From contig NZ_JAGGMM010000003.1 of the NCBI RefSeq assembly GCF_017875315.1, positions 372,001 through 436,000 on the forward strand: a stretch of DNA of 64,000 nt, given 5' to 3'. The notes below the pieces were generated by a model. That model saw only the letters and a list, made by a program, of their open reading frames with translations, did not search any database and was not told the DNA's origin. Shown here in pieces: positions 27,015 through 36,520 of the stretch; within the stretch, counting starts at the first letter, position 1, and the number at the start of each line of letters is the position of its first letter. This DNA is from Methanomicrobium sp. W14. Lineage in GTDB: Archaea > Halobacteriota > Methanomicrobia > Methanomicrobiales > Methanomicrobiaceae. Position numbers and translations under genes: made by a program.

Positions 27015-28960
27015 AGGTATTCGGGATAGACATCATCAAGGGGTCAGTCAGGTCCAGGACAAAAAAGCCCGTCTTCGCACTTGCGAAAAGAGAGGACGGA
27101 AAACTCACACAAACCGAAGAGGCATCTCTGTACAGGCTGATAAGGGTGCTTAACAAAGAAAAGCCCGATATACTTGCCGTAGACAGTACAAGAGAGGTCT
27201 CGAAAAACCAGCAGGAACTTATCTTTTTTATGCAGTCCCTGCCTGCCGGGACAAAGCTTGTGCAGGTTACGGGAGGGGAAAGACAGGAGTCTCTCCCGCG
27301 TGTTGCAGCAAGGTACAATATAAAATTAAGCGACAGGTTTGACCCTTTTTCAGAAGCCAAAACCTCCGCTCACGTCGCTGAACTTGGTGCGGGATGCGAA
27401 GTTGTCGCATTTGAAAACTCATGCGACATTGTGGTCTCAAGGAGCCGCTCAATAGGAAAGGGCGGTTGGAGCCAGAACAGGTATATCAGAAAAATCCACG
27501 GCTCGGTCCTTTTAAAAGCACGTGAAATAGAGGACATCCTGAGGGAGAAGGGGTTTAGATACGACAAAAAAGAGTCGAAGGGTTTCGGGGGCCTTAAAAG
27601 GGTCAGTTTTCATGTCTGCGCCGCGAAGAATGAAATATCCGTTCAGTCCGAGAAGCACTCCGATTTCCAGGTGAGAGTCTCTGCAAGAAAGCTTGACAGG
27701 ATAAAATACCTCCCGCAGACTGTTAGAAAAAGGCCTGTAATCGTCGGGATAGACCCGGGAACGACATTCGGCTTTGCCGCGGTCTCACTTGACGGGGAGC
27801 TTGTCGCGCTCAAAAGTTCGCGGCAGATGTCTCTTTCGGACTGGACTGAAGAGATATCCTCAGCAGGAAAGCCTGTTGTAATAGCCTCAGATATAGCAAA
27901 AATGCCTGCTTCAGTTGAAAAGATAAGAAGAGCGTTTAAGGCCGTCTCATACACTCCGAAAGAGGACAGGACGCAGGACGAAAAAGCGTCCATCTGCATA
28001 TCCTCGGGGTTTGAATTTAAAAACGACCACGAGAGGGACTCTCTTTCCGCAGCCCTTGAAGCGTACAGGTCATACAAAAACAAGTTCAAAAGCATTGAAA
28101 GAAGAATACCTCCCGGGTACGACCTCGACTACGTCCGTTCAGGTGTCATAAAGGGGCTTAGCGTTGAAAGAATCCTCTCTGAAATATCGCCGGATTCACT
28201 TAAGGAAGACGAGACAAAAGAAGAGATTGCAGCCGAATTTTCAGGCACGGATACAAGGGTCTCACACCTTGAGGGGATTATAAAAGACCTTAGAAGCCAC
28301 GTATCATCCCTTCAGGCCGACAACGAGAAGAAGTCGTCGGAGATTAAGGGCCTGAAAAAAATTCTTTCGTCCGAGAGGACCAAAAGGGCGGAGGAAAGAC
28401 AGAAAAGCCGTGAGATTTCCGGGATGGACTCCCAGATAACGACCCTTAAAAGGAGGCTTAAAAAAGAGCAGAAAAACACCCAGAGACTTCTAAAGCGGAT
28501 ATCACGTCTCAAAAGGTTTGCTGATCTCCAGATGGGAGGCGACAACATCCCGGTTAAAATACTGCCGGCGTTTACAAAAGAGGGGCTTTCTGCACTTGAA
28601 GACGACCTCGGGATATCGGAAGGTGACATTATATGCGTATCAAAGACAGGCGGATGGGGAAAGGCAACTGTTCTTATGCTCTCGAAATCGCACATAAAGG
28701 CCGTCATCGCAGAAAACTTTGATGAAAAGCTTGACGAGGCGTTCAGGGAGGAAAAGACTCCGCTTCTTAAGGCTTCAGAGGCTTTCGTATCAATAAGGGG
28801 GAGAACCGGCTCTGTAAAACGCGAAGACTTTGAAAAAGCGCTTTTGAAATGGTCATCAGGGCAGGAGAAATTTGAGAGCGAGAAAAAGAAAAGGATGATA
28901 GAGGACATAGTCAGGGAGTACAAAAGCGAACGCGAGGTCGAGGCGAGAAAAAATGGATGA
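27011..28960 (+). CDS. DUF460 protein with RNase H-like fold and coiled coil
   Basis: 649 residues, starting at TTG 27011, which overlaps the rio2 stop (TTGA). Residues 1-240 contain an N-terminal DUF460 part (MKVFGIDIIKGSVRSR). Then comes an RNase H/RuvC-like segment with VIVGIDPGTTFGFAAVS (about 248-265), a charged coiled coil (about 400-500; SHLEGIIKDLRSHVSSLQ) and a C-terminal domain with KTGGWGKATV. Conserved in Euryarchaeota; function is not established. Coupling to rio2 suggests a link to ribosome or RNA maturation, which is inference. Confidence 0.85.
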   Translation: MKVFGIDIIKGSVRSRTKKPVFALAKREDGKLTQTEEASLYRLIRVLNKEKPDILAVDSTREVSKNQQELIFFMQSLPAGTKLVQVTGGERQESLPRVAARYNIKLSDRFDPFSEAKTSAHVAELGAGCEVVAFENSCDIVVSRSRSIGKGGWSQNRYIRKIHGSVLLKAREIEDILREKGFRYDKKESKGFGGLKRVSFHVCAAKNEISVQSEKHSDFQVRVSARKLDRIKYLPQTVRKRPVIVGIDPGTTFGFAAVSLDGELVALKSSRQMSLSDWTEEISSAGKPVVIASDIAKMPASVEKIRRAFKAVSYTPKEDRTQDEKASICISSGFEFKNDHERDSLSAALEAYRSYKNKFKSIERRIPPGYDLDYVRSGVIKGLSVERILSEISPDSLKEDETKEEIAAEFSGTDTRVSHLEGIIKDLRSHVSSLQADNEKKSSEIKGLKKILSSERTKRAEERQKSREISGMDSQITTLKRRLKKEQKNTQRLLKRISRLKRFADLQMGGDNIPVKILPAFTKEGLSALEDDLGISEGDIICVSKTGGWGKATVLMLSKSHIKAVIAENFDEKLDEAFREEKTPLLKASEAFVSIRGRTGSVKREDFEKALLKWSSGQEKFESEKKKRMIEDIVREYKSEREVEARKNG

Positions 28961-29813
28961 CAGGGAGATTGTAAAAAGGATTGCAGGAATTATCGGTAAG
29001 GGTAAAACCGAGGACGACTGTGCAAAAATACCCTTCGGCGACATCTATATCGTCGCTTCAACCGACATGCTCCACGAAAAAACTGATTTTCCAAAGGGCT
29101 GCACCGACAGGCAGGCAGGATGGATGTCCGCCTCCGTAACACTGTCCGATATCGCATCATCAGGAGCTAAACCTGCATGCATCCTTCTTGCGGCAGGCCT
29201 TGACAGGGAGGATAGAATAGACGGAATAACAAAAGGGGCTTTTGAGTGCTGCAAAAAATTTGGAGCTGAACTCTGCGGCGGCGACGTGGACTCGCACGAC
29301 GAGCTTACGATAGTCACTACAGGAATAGGGATAGTCAGAAAAGAGGACTATGTCTCAAGAAAAGGTGCAAAAAAAGGGGATGCCGTATATGTCTGCGGAA
29401 ACCTGGGGCATGCCCAAAAAGGGCTTTGCGGTGACAGACGCTATTTTAAGGACCTCTGCGAACCGCAGCCGAAGGTTTTTGAAGGAACTCTTCTCGGAAA
29501 AGCACATGTATCCTGTATGATGGACGTCTCGGACGGCCTTGCGGTGTCACTCTTCGACCTCTCTGACCTCAACGGATGCGGCTTTGATATAGACAAAAAC
29601 CTTGTCCCGCTTTCTGAAGGCATCGGTTTTGATACCGCCTTCTACTACGGCGGGGACTTCGGGCTTTTGTATACATGCAGTGAGAGCCTCCATGAAAAAA
29701 ACTCTCTCCCGGGAATTAAAATAGGATATGTTTCGGAAAATAAAGGTGTGAGGATATCTGGAACAGATGCGGAAAGAAAGGGCTACTCTCATACCTGGGA
29801 CAAACAGGACTGA
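28953..29813 (+). CDS. thiL: Thiamine-monophosphate kinase family protein
   Basis: 286 residues in the AIR-synthase/ThiL fold. KTEDDCAKIP and IVASTDMLHEKTDFPKG match the N-terminal metal-binding region; SVTLSDIASSGAKP and CGGDVDSHDELTI are ThiL-like, and MMDVSDGLAVSL is the conserved second-half motif. It would phosphorylate TMP to thiamine diphosphate. It overlaps the DUF460 gene by 8 nt and closes the rio2 operon. It is slightly short for ThiL and other thi genes are not adjacent. Confidence 0.8.
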   Translation: MDDREIVKRIAGIIGKGKTEDDCAKIPFGDIYIVASTDMLHEKTDFPKGCTDRQAGWMSASVTLSDIASSGAKPACILLAAGLDREDRIDGITKGAFECCKKFGAELCGGDVDSHDELTIVTTGIGIVRKEDYVSRKGAKKGDAVYVCGNLGHAQKGLCGDRRYFKDLCEPQPKVFEGTLLGKAHVSCMMDVSDGLAVSLFDLSDLNGCGFDIDKNLVPLSEGIGFDTAFYYGGDFGLLYTCSESLHEKNSLPGIKIGYVSENKGVRISGTDAERKGYSHTWDKQD

Positions 29814-29833
29814 CTGCTTTTTTCCAAACCCTG

Positions 29834-29850
29834 AAAAATCACGGATTTTT
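29834..29850 (+). terminator. Hairpin after thiL
   Basis: AAAAATC-acg-GATTTTT is a perfect 7-bp hairpin 21 nt beyond the thiL stop, with a T8 run at about 29900. It is the likely end of the rio2-DUF460-thiL transcript. Confidence 0.45.
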
Positions 29851-29959
29851 AAAAACGAGAGAAAGGATTATCACTTTCAACATTCTTACTTAAACTTTTT
29901 TTTGTAATTATGCCTGATGAGTATAAGGTACCGGTCCTTTACCAACAATCATTCCGGCC

Positions 29960-30364
29960 TTATGTTAAGCCTTTTTCAAAAGCCAGGTATATCACTAAAA
30001 AGAGGACACACCCGCAGAAAATCGAGAGAATAATATTCATTTCCACATAAACCTTTTCCAAAAGAGCGAGTACAATAAGCCACGTGAAAAATCCGGCGAC
30101 AGAAGCCTTAAGACCATTATATCTCTCACGGACCTCTTTTCTGTCACCCTCATCCGGCATCTCCTTTCCGGGTACCAGGTGCATGCTGATAAAAAAGCCT
30201 GCAAACGGAAAAATGAGAAGCGGCCCGATGAAAACCCAGTTTGATAAGGCCCCCACTGTCGCGGAATTATGAAAAAGGATGTTTAAGATGAAATATACGA
30301 TTAACAGGCATGCGAAGATGAAAATTCCCCATTCTTTTATATCCTTAAAATTCTCTGTAGTCAT
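29960..30364 (-). CDS. Small four-helix membrane protein (paralogue 1)
   Basis: 134 residues from ATG 30364 (MTTENFKDIKEWGIFIF); an upstream in-frame ATG exists at 30436, but this start aligns with the paralogue. Four membrane helices; conserved blocks SNWVFIGPLLIF, AGFFISMHL and GLKASVAGFFTWL. The neighbour at 30561-30986 is clearly a duplicate. No known family is recognised, and function is unknown. Confidence 0.7.
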   Translation of the reverse strand: MTTENFKDIKEWGIFIFACLLIVYFILNILFHNSATVGALSNWVFIGPLLIFPFAGFFISMHLVPGKEMPDEGDRKEVRERYNGLKASVAGFFTWLIVLALLEKVYVEMNIILSIFCGCVLFLVIYLAFEKGLT

Positions 30365-30560
30365 GATGTTATCCTGATAATAAACCGCTGAATTATTGCA
30401 GTTTTCCCGTTGTCTATACTTCCTGAAGACATGCACCAGATTGTATGGTCTTTATGAAAAGGAGGGTTTTTCTCCCCCCCATCTTGGGCCTCTGTCCCGG
30501 TAGTACGAATTATAGATGCAGGTAATTATATTTTTATATTCCTTTAAACATCAATATTTA

Positions 30561-30986
30561 TTACCAATATCTTTTGTCAATTCTTTTCAAAAGCCAGAAA
30601 ATCACTAATGACAGGGCATATCCACAGAATATAGAGAGAAAAATATTAATCTGCACTTGGATATAGTCTAAAATAATAAGTGCGATAAACCAGGTAATAA
30701 ACCCGGCGACAGAAGCCTTAAGACCGGTACATCTCTCGTGGATCTTTGCTGTATCACTCTCATCCGGTAGTTCCTTCCCGGATACCAGGTACATGCTGAT
30801 AAAAAAGCCAGCATACTGGAAGATTATTAGCGGGCCAAAGAAGATCCAGTTTGATAAAGGATTTGTAATCCACGAATTAAAGAAGAGAAAGGTTATACAA
30901 AAATTTATACAACAATATACGATAAATAAACCCAGGAATATGAAAATTCCCAATTCTTTTACTTTTTTGTAATATTTGGTAGTCAT
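30561..30986 (-). CDS. Small four-helix membrane protein (paralogue 2)
   Basis: 141 residues (MTTKYYKKVKELGIFIFLGL). It shares with paralogue 1 the blocks SNWIFFGPLIIF, AGFFISMYLV, GKELPDES and GLKASVAGFITWF, and even the bases before the start look alike, so the duplication included the upstream region. This copy is more AT-rich. Each gene has its own upstream space (196 nt between them), so they are not an overlapping operon. Confidence 0.7.
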   Translation of the reverse strand: MTTKYYKKVKELGIFIFLGLFIVYCCINFCITFLFFNSWITNPLSNWIFFGPLIIFQYAGFFISMYLVSGKELPDESDTAKIHERCTGLKASVAGFITWFIALIILDYIQVQINIFLSIFCGYALSLVIFWLLKRIDKRYW

Positions 30987-31439
30987 AATAGTGTCCTATG
31001 CAAAAATAAGGGATAAAATTATGGGTTTCCTATTTCCAGATCGCACCATAATGTGTAAGGCCCTGTTCTTATTATATTTTGGAACATAACCTTACTCCCT
31101 GAGGAACGAGAAAAGCCCTCCAATGCCACTCGTTAGCTTTCAATCCCCGGATACAATCGTTTTCATCATACAAATAGTAATCCGGTTCCTGCACCTACAC
31201 CAGGATTCATTCCATTGCTTCCGGTACTGGAAGACGCACTTACTACCGGCATAAGACTCCTGCAACCTCCTTCTGATGCTGCACGGGATGATTTTTGACT
31301 TAATCATAAAAACCTCTTGTGACCAAATCTTCAAACAATAAACAAATCTACGTTTACTATAAGACAATTTCATGCTCGACACATCAGTTATTTAAAACGT
31401 AGTTTTTGTTTGATTAAATAAATACCCGGTGAAATCCGG
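30987..31439. other. 453-nt region without a clear gene
   Basis: AT-rich sequence with no convincing long reading frame. It contains a 28-codon minus-strand ORF with a Shine-Dalgarno sequence (31166-31252), listed separately. Otherwise nothing was identified. Confidence 0.5.
31166..31252 (-). CDS. Possible 28-residue glycine/serine-rich peptide
   Basis: ATG at 31252 to TGA at 31166: a short peptide starting MPVVSASSSTGSNG and ending GAGTGLLFV. GGAG lies 4 nt before the ATG and a second GGAGG 13 nt before it, an unusually good ribosome-binding region for such a short frame. It may be a real small peptide, the start of a decayed gene, or chance. Confidence 0.25.
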   Translation of the reverse strand: MPVVSASSSTGSNGMNPGVGAGTGLLFV

Positions 31440-31886
31440 TTATTTCATTTCATTCTTATGACTATCTTCATCACTGCTGTATAGCCTGGTGACGGCAAGA
31501 TGACCTGCCAAAACAATCAACGGGATAACCATAAAGACTGCCATAAATTCATTGTATAAATTTAGTCCTCCGCTTAACTTCTGAACTGTCATAGATGAAT
31601 CGATAAAACCGAAGCAGAAGAAAAAAACCGACAAAAGAGCTATTGCCACAATACTTTGCGGATACATTAAAAGGAGAACGCAAAGGGCAGCGGGGATAAA
31701 AAAGTAAGCAAACAATATTATGCCTGCAATCAGACCGTCCGTCTTCATACCTAAAAACCATGTCTCCCAGTTGAGAGTAAATGCAAAAAGATACATCAGC
31801 GAATTTAAAAGCAGAATTAAAAGAAGTAGAACGTAGAGAACTTTATCCAGACTCTTTGCAGTTTTCTGAAAATTCATAATTTTCAT
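31440..31886 (-). CDS. Four-helix membrane protein, possible partner of the upstream gene
   Basis: 148 residues with four strongly hydrophobic segments (YVLLLLILLLNSLMYLF, GLIAGIILFAYFF, VAIALLSVFFFCFGF, FMAVFMVIPLIVLAG) and an acidic tail. No family is recognised. It starts 20 nt after the stop of the 31907 gene on the same strand, so the two are probably one operon; the membrane protein could protect against or anchor the soluble product. ATG at 31877 is an alternative start. Confidence 0.65.
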   Translation of the reverse strand: MKIMNFQKTAKSLDKVLYVLLLLILLLNSLMYLFAFTLNWETWFLGMKTDGLIAGIILFAYFFIPAALCVLLLMYPQSIVAIALLSVFFFCFGFIDSSMTVQKLSGGLNLYNEFMAVFMVIPLIVLAGHLAVTRLYSSDEDSHKNEMK

Positions 31887-31906
31887 ACCCCGGCTTTAAA
31901 AAAAAA

Positions 31907-32590
31907 TTAGTTAAAGTTATAGATTAATTGATCCATGTTTGGATTTCGGTCTTCCAGACTCATGGCGTGATTCCAGACATTACTGATAGAGATCTCATCC
32001 CCTACATGCCAAACTGTCTTTAGCTGACCGTGTTGCCCAACAGTTGTGGCGTAGGCATGTCCATTATCATAATCATTACCAAATTCAATATATCTATGAT
32101 TATAATCATCAGGCTCATAGATAAAGAATCCCTGGAGATCATTCAGCGTCCCATATAAACTCATACGAACAGCATCATAACTTATATCTAATGCCTCAGT
32201 GGGAGCATCCTCATCTTCGAAAAGACAATCATAAAGATCTTTCCCATCGTATCTGCTGTCGACAGATACGGATATGAGATCATTATCTCCATTAACCGAA
32301 TAATATTCTCCAGCTCCATCAATGCCTGTACCTCCATTTACATCATCTGCAACCTGAACAAGAACAAGAGAAAGAGGCAGATTTTTTTCGTTTTGGTTCA
32401 AGGAATTTTCCTTAATTTGAGTAAGATTTTTAAAATCTTCGTCTTTAACTCCTAGTTTTTTCTTAAATTTACTCCAGGATACTTTTTCTATGTGTTCTTG
32501 AACAATGATCTGTTTGAGAGCATCTTTTTCATTTTCTGATAGTTCTTGACCAGTCTCTTTTTTAAAGGATTTTTTCAAAATCACTTTCAT
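31907..32590 (-). CDS. Unknown soluble protein
   Basis: 227 residues without signal peptide or membrane segment. Residues 1-75 are charged and helical (GQELSENEKDALKQIIVQEH). The remainder is acidic and beta-like, with GTGIDGAGEYYSV, FIYEPDDYNHRYIEFG, TVGQHGQLKTVWHVGDEIS and a conserved-looking end SNVWNHAMSLEDRNPNM that has candidate catalytic His, Trp and Asn. Family unknown to me. It is divergent from the secreted protein at 32650 (59 nt apart) and heads an operon with a membrane protein. Confidence 0.6.
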   Translation of the reverse strand: MKVILKKSFKKETGQELSENEKDALKQIIVQEHIEKVSWSKFKKKLGVKDEDFKNLTQIKENSLNQNEKNLPLSLVLVQVADDVNGGTGIDGAGEYYSVNGDNDLISVSVDSRYDGKDLYDCLFEDEDAPTEALDISYDAVRMSLYGTLNDLQGFFIYEPDDYNHRYIEFGNDYDNGHAYATTVGQHGQLKTVWHVGDEISISNVWNHAMSLEDRNPNMDQLIYNFN

Positions 32591-32649
32591 GTTTGTCAGA
32601 TAAAACCTTTAACGTATCAAAGCACAGATATAAAAAACGGGGCATTAAA

Positions 32650-33645
32650 ATGAATTTTAATCCTGCATTTATAATATTTGCATTAACAGCGGTTTTTCTT
32701 GCAGTATGCCCGGCAATGGCCGGAGACAATGCAACCGAACCGATTACAATCACGGCAACGGGTGACGGGACATATTACCTCAACGAAGAAATCATTTTAT
32801 CAGGAACAAACACGGAATCGGGCCACACATACCTGTTTATGACCGGACCGACACTTAATGAAAACGGTGTCAGACCTGACCGCCCTACAACAGACGCGGT
32901 AACAGGTGACGCTGACACTTTTGACGCCGTGAAAGTGGAATCCGACGGAACATGGGAATACTGGCTTGACACCAGCGCCATAGACCTTGATGCCGGATCA
33001 TATACAATCTACGCGGTCACAGAACCGAAGAACAAAGCTTACCTTTCAGGCATCTCCTACAATACAGTCTCGATTACAATAAAAAAGCCTATCATCTCGG
33101 CAAAGGTTTCTGAAAAGAATGTCGAAAAGGGTGAAGAATTGACAATTAAAGGCTCTGCAATCGGGGAACCGGATTCTGTCGGAATATGGGTATTCGGCCC
33201 GGATTACTGGAACGGTGCAGAGTCAGGTTCAATGGTTGCAGTAACACCTGAAGAGGACGGCTCTTTCAGTTACGTAATTGACCAGAGTGAAACAAAAAAT
33301 ATGGAGACCGGGAAATACTACGTCATTGTCCAGCACCCGATGTATAACGACCAGTTTGATGTCACTGCAAATCAGAACCAGGACAAAGATTCAGTAATGG
33401 TATCAAAAGCATATTCTTCAGACCAGAACAGTGATGATTCCTTTTATATCACCGGAAGTTCCGCATTAAGCGGTTCAGACGCTGCAGAAGCGCTTATAGA
33501 AGATCTGAATTCTGGGGTGGATGACTCATACGACATGTGCACATTCTATATAGAAGAAAATTCAGGCAACAATACTGGCAACCCTACATCCGGGGTATTT
33601 TCAGCACTGGGATCATATATCGCAGGCATCTTTGGAATGAACTAA
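32650..33645 (+). CDS. Secreted surface protein with two beta domains
   Basis: 331 residues from ATG 32650; the signal peptide MNFNPAFIIFALTAVFLAVC-PAMAG fixes this start. Two Ig-like domains follow (ITATGDGTYYLNEEIILSGT and VSEKNVEKGEELTIKGSA), like the DUF3821/S-layer-type proteins of Methanomicrobiales. The C-terminus (FSALGSYIAGIFGMN) is mildly hydrophobic but is not a clear anchor, so the protein may be released or held by partners. A T-rich stretch follows the stop. Confidence 0.75.
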   Translation: MNFNPAFIIFALTAVFLAVCPAMAGDNATEPITITATGDGTYYLNEEIILSGTNTESGHTYLFMTGPTLNENGVRPDRPTTDAVTGDADTFDAVKVESDGTWEYWLDTSAIDLDAGSYTIYAVTEPKNKAYLSGISYNTVSITIKKPIISAKVSEKNVEKGEELTIKGSAIGEPDSVGIWVFGPDYWNGAESGSMVAVTPEEDGSFSYVIDQSETKNMETGKYYVIVQHPMYNDQFDVTANQNQDKDSVMVSKAYSSDQNSDDSFYITGSSALSGSDAAEALIEDLNSGVDDSYDMCTFYIEENSGNNTGNPTSGVFSALGSYIAGIFGMN

Positions 33646-33759
33646 AAAACACATTCTTTCTTTTTTCCAAAATTTTTTGAAAATATTGTCTTTATCAATA
33701 AACGGCTTAAAACAGCACAATTGACAACAAATATCCGGTCAAAACAAGATAAAATAATA

Positions 33760-36339
33760 ATGAATTTCCCGTCTAAATGTCTCGCAAAAAAACTGGTTTT
33801 ACTTTTTATTATATTTCAAACGCTTTTTTTTACCGGGGAAGTCCTTGCAGACACGGGAATGTACCTGCCTGACAGCCCGGAAGAAACAAATTTTCTTACT
33901 ATGACGGATTTCTCCGCGGCTTCAACAATAGATAAATACAACCTCACGGAAAGTGAAAAAAAATTATCGACATCGCTCCTCCTGAAAACCAGGGATTCTG
34001 AAAAGACAGCGAATACTGCAGCTGCCGCGAATTCCAATGCCGTGCCGTACAGCATGAATTCAGTGTCCGGCTTAAATCCTCCTGATGAAACTGTATACGT
34101 CTATGTGTACATGTTCCCGGGGCATCCGGCGGATACGATGGATAAAATCGACGGTATCGCGGATGTAACCGAAAAGGACGAAACAAACAATCTTGCAGTG
34201 GCACGGGTTGACATAGATAACCTGGACAAACTCACCGAAATCGAGGGGGTAAGGGCAGTAAGAGAAGTAATCGCTCCGGGAGTAAGTACAGGGTCCGTCA
34301 CGACCGAAGGAGACATAGTCCATAAGACCGCAAACGTCCGTTCAACGTACGGCTACACCGGCGCAGGCGTTAAAATAGGTATTATATCAAACGGTGTTGA
34401 CTATATATCGGATTCACAGGCATCAGGCGACCTCCCCTATGACGTGCACGTTTTGAGCAATGCCAGAGGAGGTGACGAGGGAACGGCGATGCTTGAGATT
34501 GTCCACGACATGGTCCCTGACGCAGAGCTGTATTTTCACGACTGCGGCTATAACTCCCTCGAGTTCAACTCTGCAATAGACGACCTTATTTCAAACGGCT
34601 GCAAAGTGATATGCGACGATATTTACTGGAGTACACAGCCTTTTTTTGAAGACGGCATTGTAGCCTCCCACGTTAAGTCCGTACTTCAGGACAATGACAT
34701 AATATATGTAACTTCAGCGGGAAATAACGCCGAAGAGCACTACCAGGGGGATTTTTATGACGCAGGAGGAGTGCGGAGCGGGCTGCATGACTTCAGCAGC
34801 GGCACAAGTGACAACCGCAAATCCCTGTATGTCAACATAACCGCATATTCGGAGGTTATTATCATCCTGGAATGGAACGATGAGTTCGGCAGCTCAGGCA
34901 ACGATTACGACCTTTACCTGTCAAATGTAACAGATATGTACCCCAATATAACTCTCGGGGACCTGGAATATTCCGAAGACTTTCAGGACGGGTCAGGTGA
35001 TCCCCTCGAATATTTTGTTTATACAAATGACGGGCCGTCAGACATCGTTGGTGAGGTCGATGTCAAAAAAAACAGCAGTGCGGAAAAAAGAACGCTTGAA
35101 GTATTTATTTACCCGAGCAGCGGGGCACGTGTATTCAACAATAATATCGTCTCAGCGGACTCCGTTTTCGGACATGGGGCGGTCCCTGACGTCATTACAA
35201 CGGCCGCGGTAAACTGTAACACACCTTCGGTTATTGAAGACTACTCTTCAAGGGGGCCGGTCACTATATATTACCCGTCCCACGAACTCAGGTCAAAACC
35301 GGACATCACCGGAGTCGACGGTGTAAGCATTACAGGTGCCGGAGGGTTTTCAAACCCGTTCTACGGCACAAGTGCGGCCGCACCCCACGTTGCTGCTGTT
35401 GCAGCGCAAATATGGGGTGCATTCCCATCGATGACCCCGGATGAAGTCAGGACCGCTTTATACAATTCCGCCGAAGACCTCGGAACGAAAGGAAAAGACA
35501 CAACCTTCGGGTACGGCCTTGCCGACGCACTTTCCATGGCTGATTCACTCCGGACTATAGTCTCTTCAGGCCTGAACGTCGCAAAATCAGGCGGGGGGCC
35601 GAACACCGATACGGGATCGGGATTTGCAACCGACCTTAAGGCCGGTGAAAGTGCATCCTTTGACATGGACAAAGGCGCAGTCAGCAAAGTAACACTGACT
35701 GCCGTAAAAGACGTCCCAAAGGTCATGATAACCGTCAAAGAGACAAAGTCTCTTCCTTCGTCTGTAAGCAGACCTGACCGCGATACTTACGAATACGAAG
35801 ACGTAAACCTCTATTACGCTGACAATCCGGACTTTTCCGGGGGTACATTCTTTTTCAGGGTTTCAAAGAGCACGCTTTCACCGGGAGACCATGACTACGG
35901 CGACGTCGTGATGCTCCACTACAACGGAAGCTCGAAAGAGTGGGAGCAGCTTAAAACGACTTTTACCGGAAAAGACGGTTCATATTACTGCTATAGTGCA
36001 GAAACGCCGTCGTTTTCGTGGTTTGCAATAGCGTTCTCAGAAAATGCGACAATTATTCCGGAAACTGCACAGGTGCCGGCAGAGACGGTTGTCCCGACTG
36101 AAATCCAGCCGACAGTGACCGAAACAAAAATTCCGGCAGAACCATGTGAAACGCCTTCACCTGCAAATGCCACTGTAATTTCCGGGGATACCAGTAAAGA
36201 CCTGCAGGACTTTTCATCTCTTAAATCCGTCATAATTCCGGTTCTTGTAGCCTCCATTTTGTTGCTGACCGGGGTTGCCGTTGCAATGAGGCATAAAAGA
36301 AACAAGTACCCCGACTGGTGGTACGACAAGAAAAGGTAA
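33760..36339 (+). CDS. Subtilase-like surface protein with altered catalytic site and PGF-pre-PGF domain
   Basis: 859 residues from ATG 33760; the in-frame TTG at 33721 would add a tail before the signal peptide (AKKLVLLFIIFQTLFF). The S8 domain spans about 190-610. Ser538 (GTSAAAPH) and oxyanion Asn322 (SAGNN) are present. The usual Asp is Asn211 in ISNGVD and the HGTxVA histidine is replaced by Glu240 in DEGTAMLEIVHD. A PGF-pre-PGF domain follows (about 635-755), then a Thr/Pro linker and an anchor helix (SVIIPVLVASILLLTGV) with basic tail. It may be an inactive subtilase or use a Glu/Asp/Ser-type site. Confidence 0.85.
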   Translation: MNFPSKCLAKKLVLLFIIFQTLFFTGEVLADTGMYLPDSPEETNFLTMTDFSAASTIDKYNLTESEKKLSTSLLLKTRDSEKTANTAAAANSNAVPYSMNSVSGLNPPDETVYVYVYMFPGHPADTMDKIDGIADVTEKDETNNLAVARVDIDNLDKLTEIEGVRAVREVIAPGVSTGSVTTEGDIVHKTANVRSTYGYTGAGVKIGIISNGVDYISDSQASGDLPYDVHVLSNARGGDEGTAMLEIVHDMVPDAELYFHDCGYNSLEFNSAIDDLISNGCKVICDDIYWSTQPFFEDGIVASHVKSVLQDNDIIYVTSAGNNAEEHYQGDFYDAGGVRSGLHDFSSGTSDNRKSLYVNITAYSEVIIILEWNDEFGSSGNDYDLYLSNVTDMYPNITLGDLEYSEDFQDGSGDPLEYFVYTNDGPSDIVGEVDVKKNSSAEKRTLEVFIYPSSGARVFNNNIVSADSVFGHGAVPDVITTAAVNCNTPSVIEDYSSRGPVTIYYPSHELRSKPDITGVDGVSITGAGGFSNPFYGTSAAAPHVAAVAAQIWGAFPSMTPDEVRTALYNSAEDLGTKGKDTTFGYGLADALSMADSLRTIVSSGLNVAKSGGGPNTDTGSGFATDLKAGESASFDMDKGAVSKVTLTAVKDVPKVMITVKETKSLPSSVSRPDRDTYEYEDVNLYYADNPDFSGGTFFFRVSKSTLSPGDHDYGDVVMLHYNGSSKEWEQLKTTFTGKDGSYYCYSAETPSFSWFAIAFSENATIIPETAQVPAETVVPTEIQPTVTETKIPAEPCETPSPANATVISGDTSKDLQDFSSLKSVIIPVLVASILLLTGVAVAMRHKRNKYPDWWYDKKR

Positions 36340-36483
36340 AGCATGCTGCCACCGGACAAAAGGATAAACCCATTTTCTTAGTTTTTTGTTCTTTGGGCTT
36401 TTTTTACAGTTTTTACCGGTCAGAAATGTTTTTGCGGGATATCTCATAATTATATGATAGAAATTAAGGGGCACGGGGGCGTC

Positions 36484-36491
36484 TTTATAAA
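36484..36491 (+). promoter_or_regulatory. TATA box of the addBA-ogg operon
   Basis: TTTATAAA is centred about 33 nt before ATG 36521, with no Shine-Dalgarno sequence before the ATG, indicating a leaderless or near-leaderless transcript for the operon. Confidence 0.5.
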
Positions 36492-36520
36492 CATCCCTGA
36501 ACTAAAATTTACACAAAACA

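Noticed and set aside
30459-30482. G-rich/C8 stretch resembling a hairpin
   Set aside because: Pairing is only four base pairs; the run is more likely a simple low-complexity tract.
31140-31382. 80-codon minus-strand frame rich in Cys, Arg and Trp
   Set aside because: Composition typical of a non-coding frame; a different frame here has a better ribosome-binding site.
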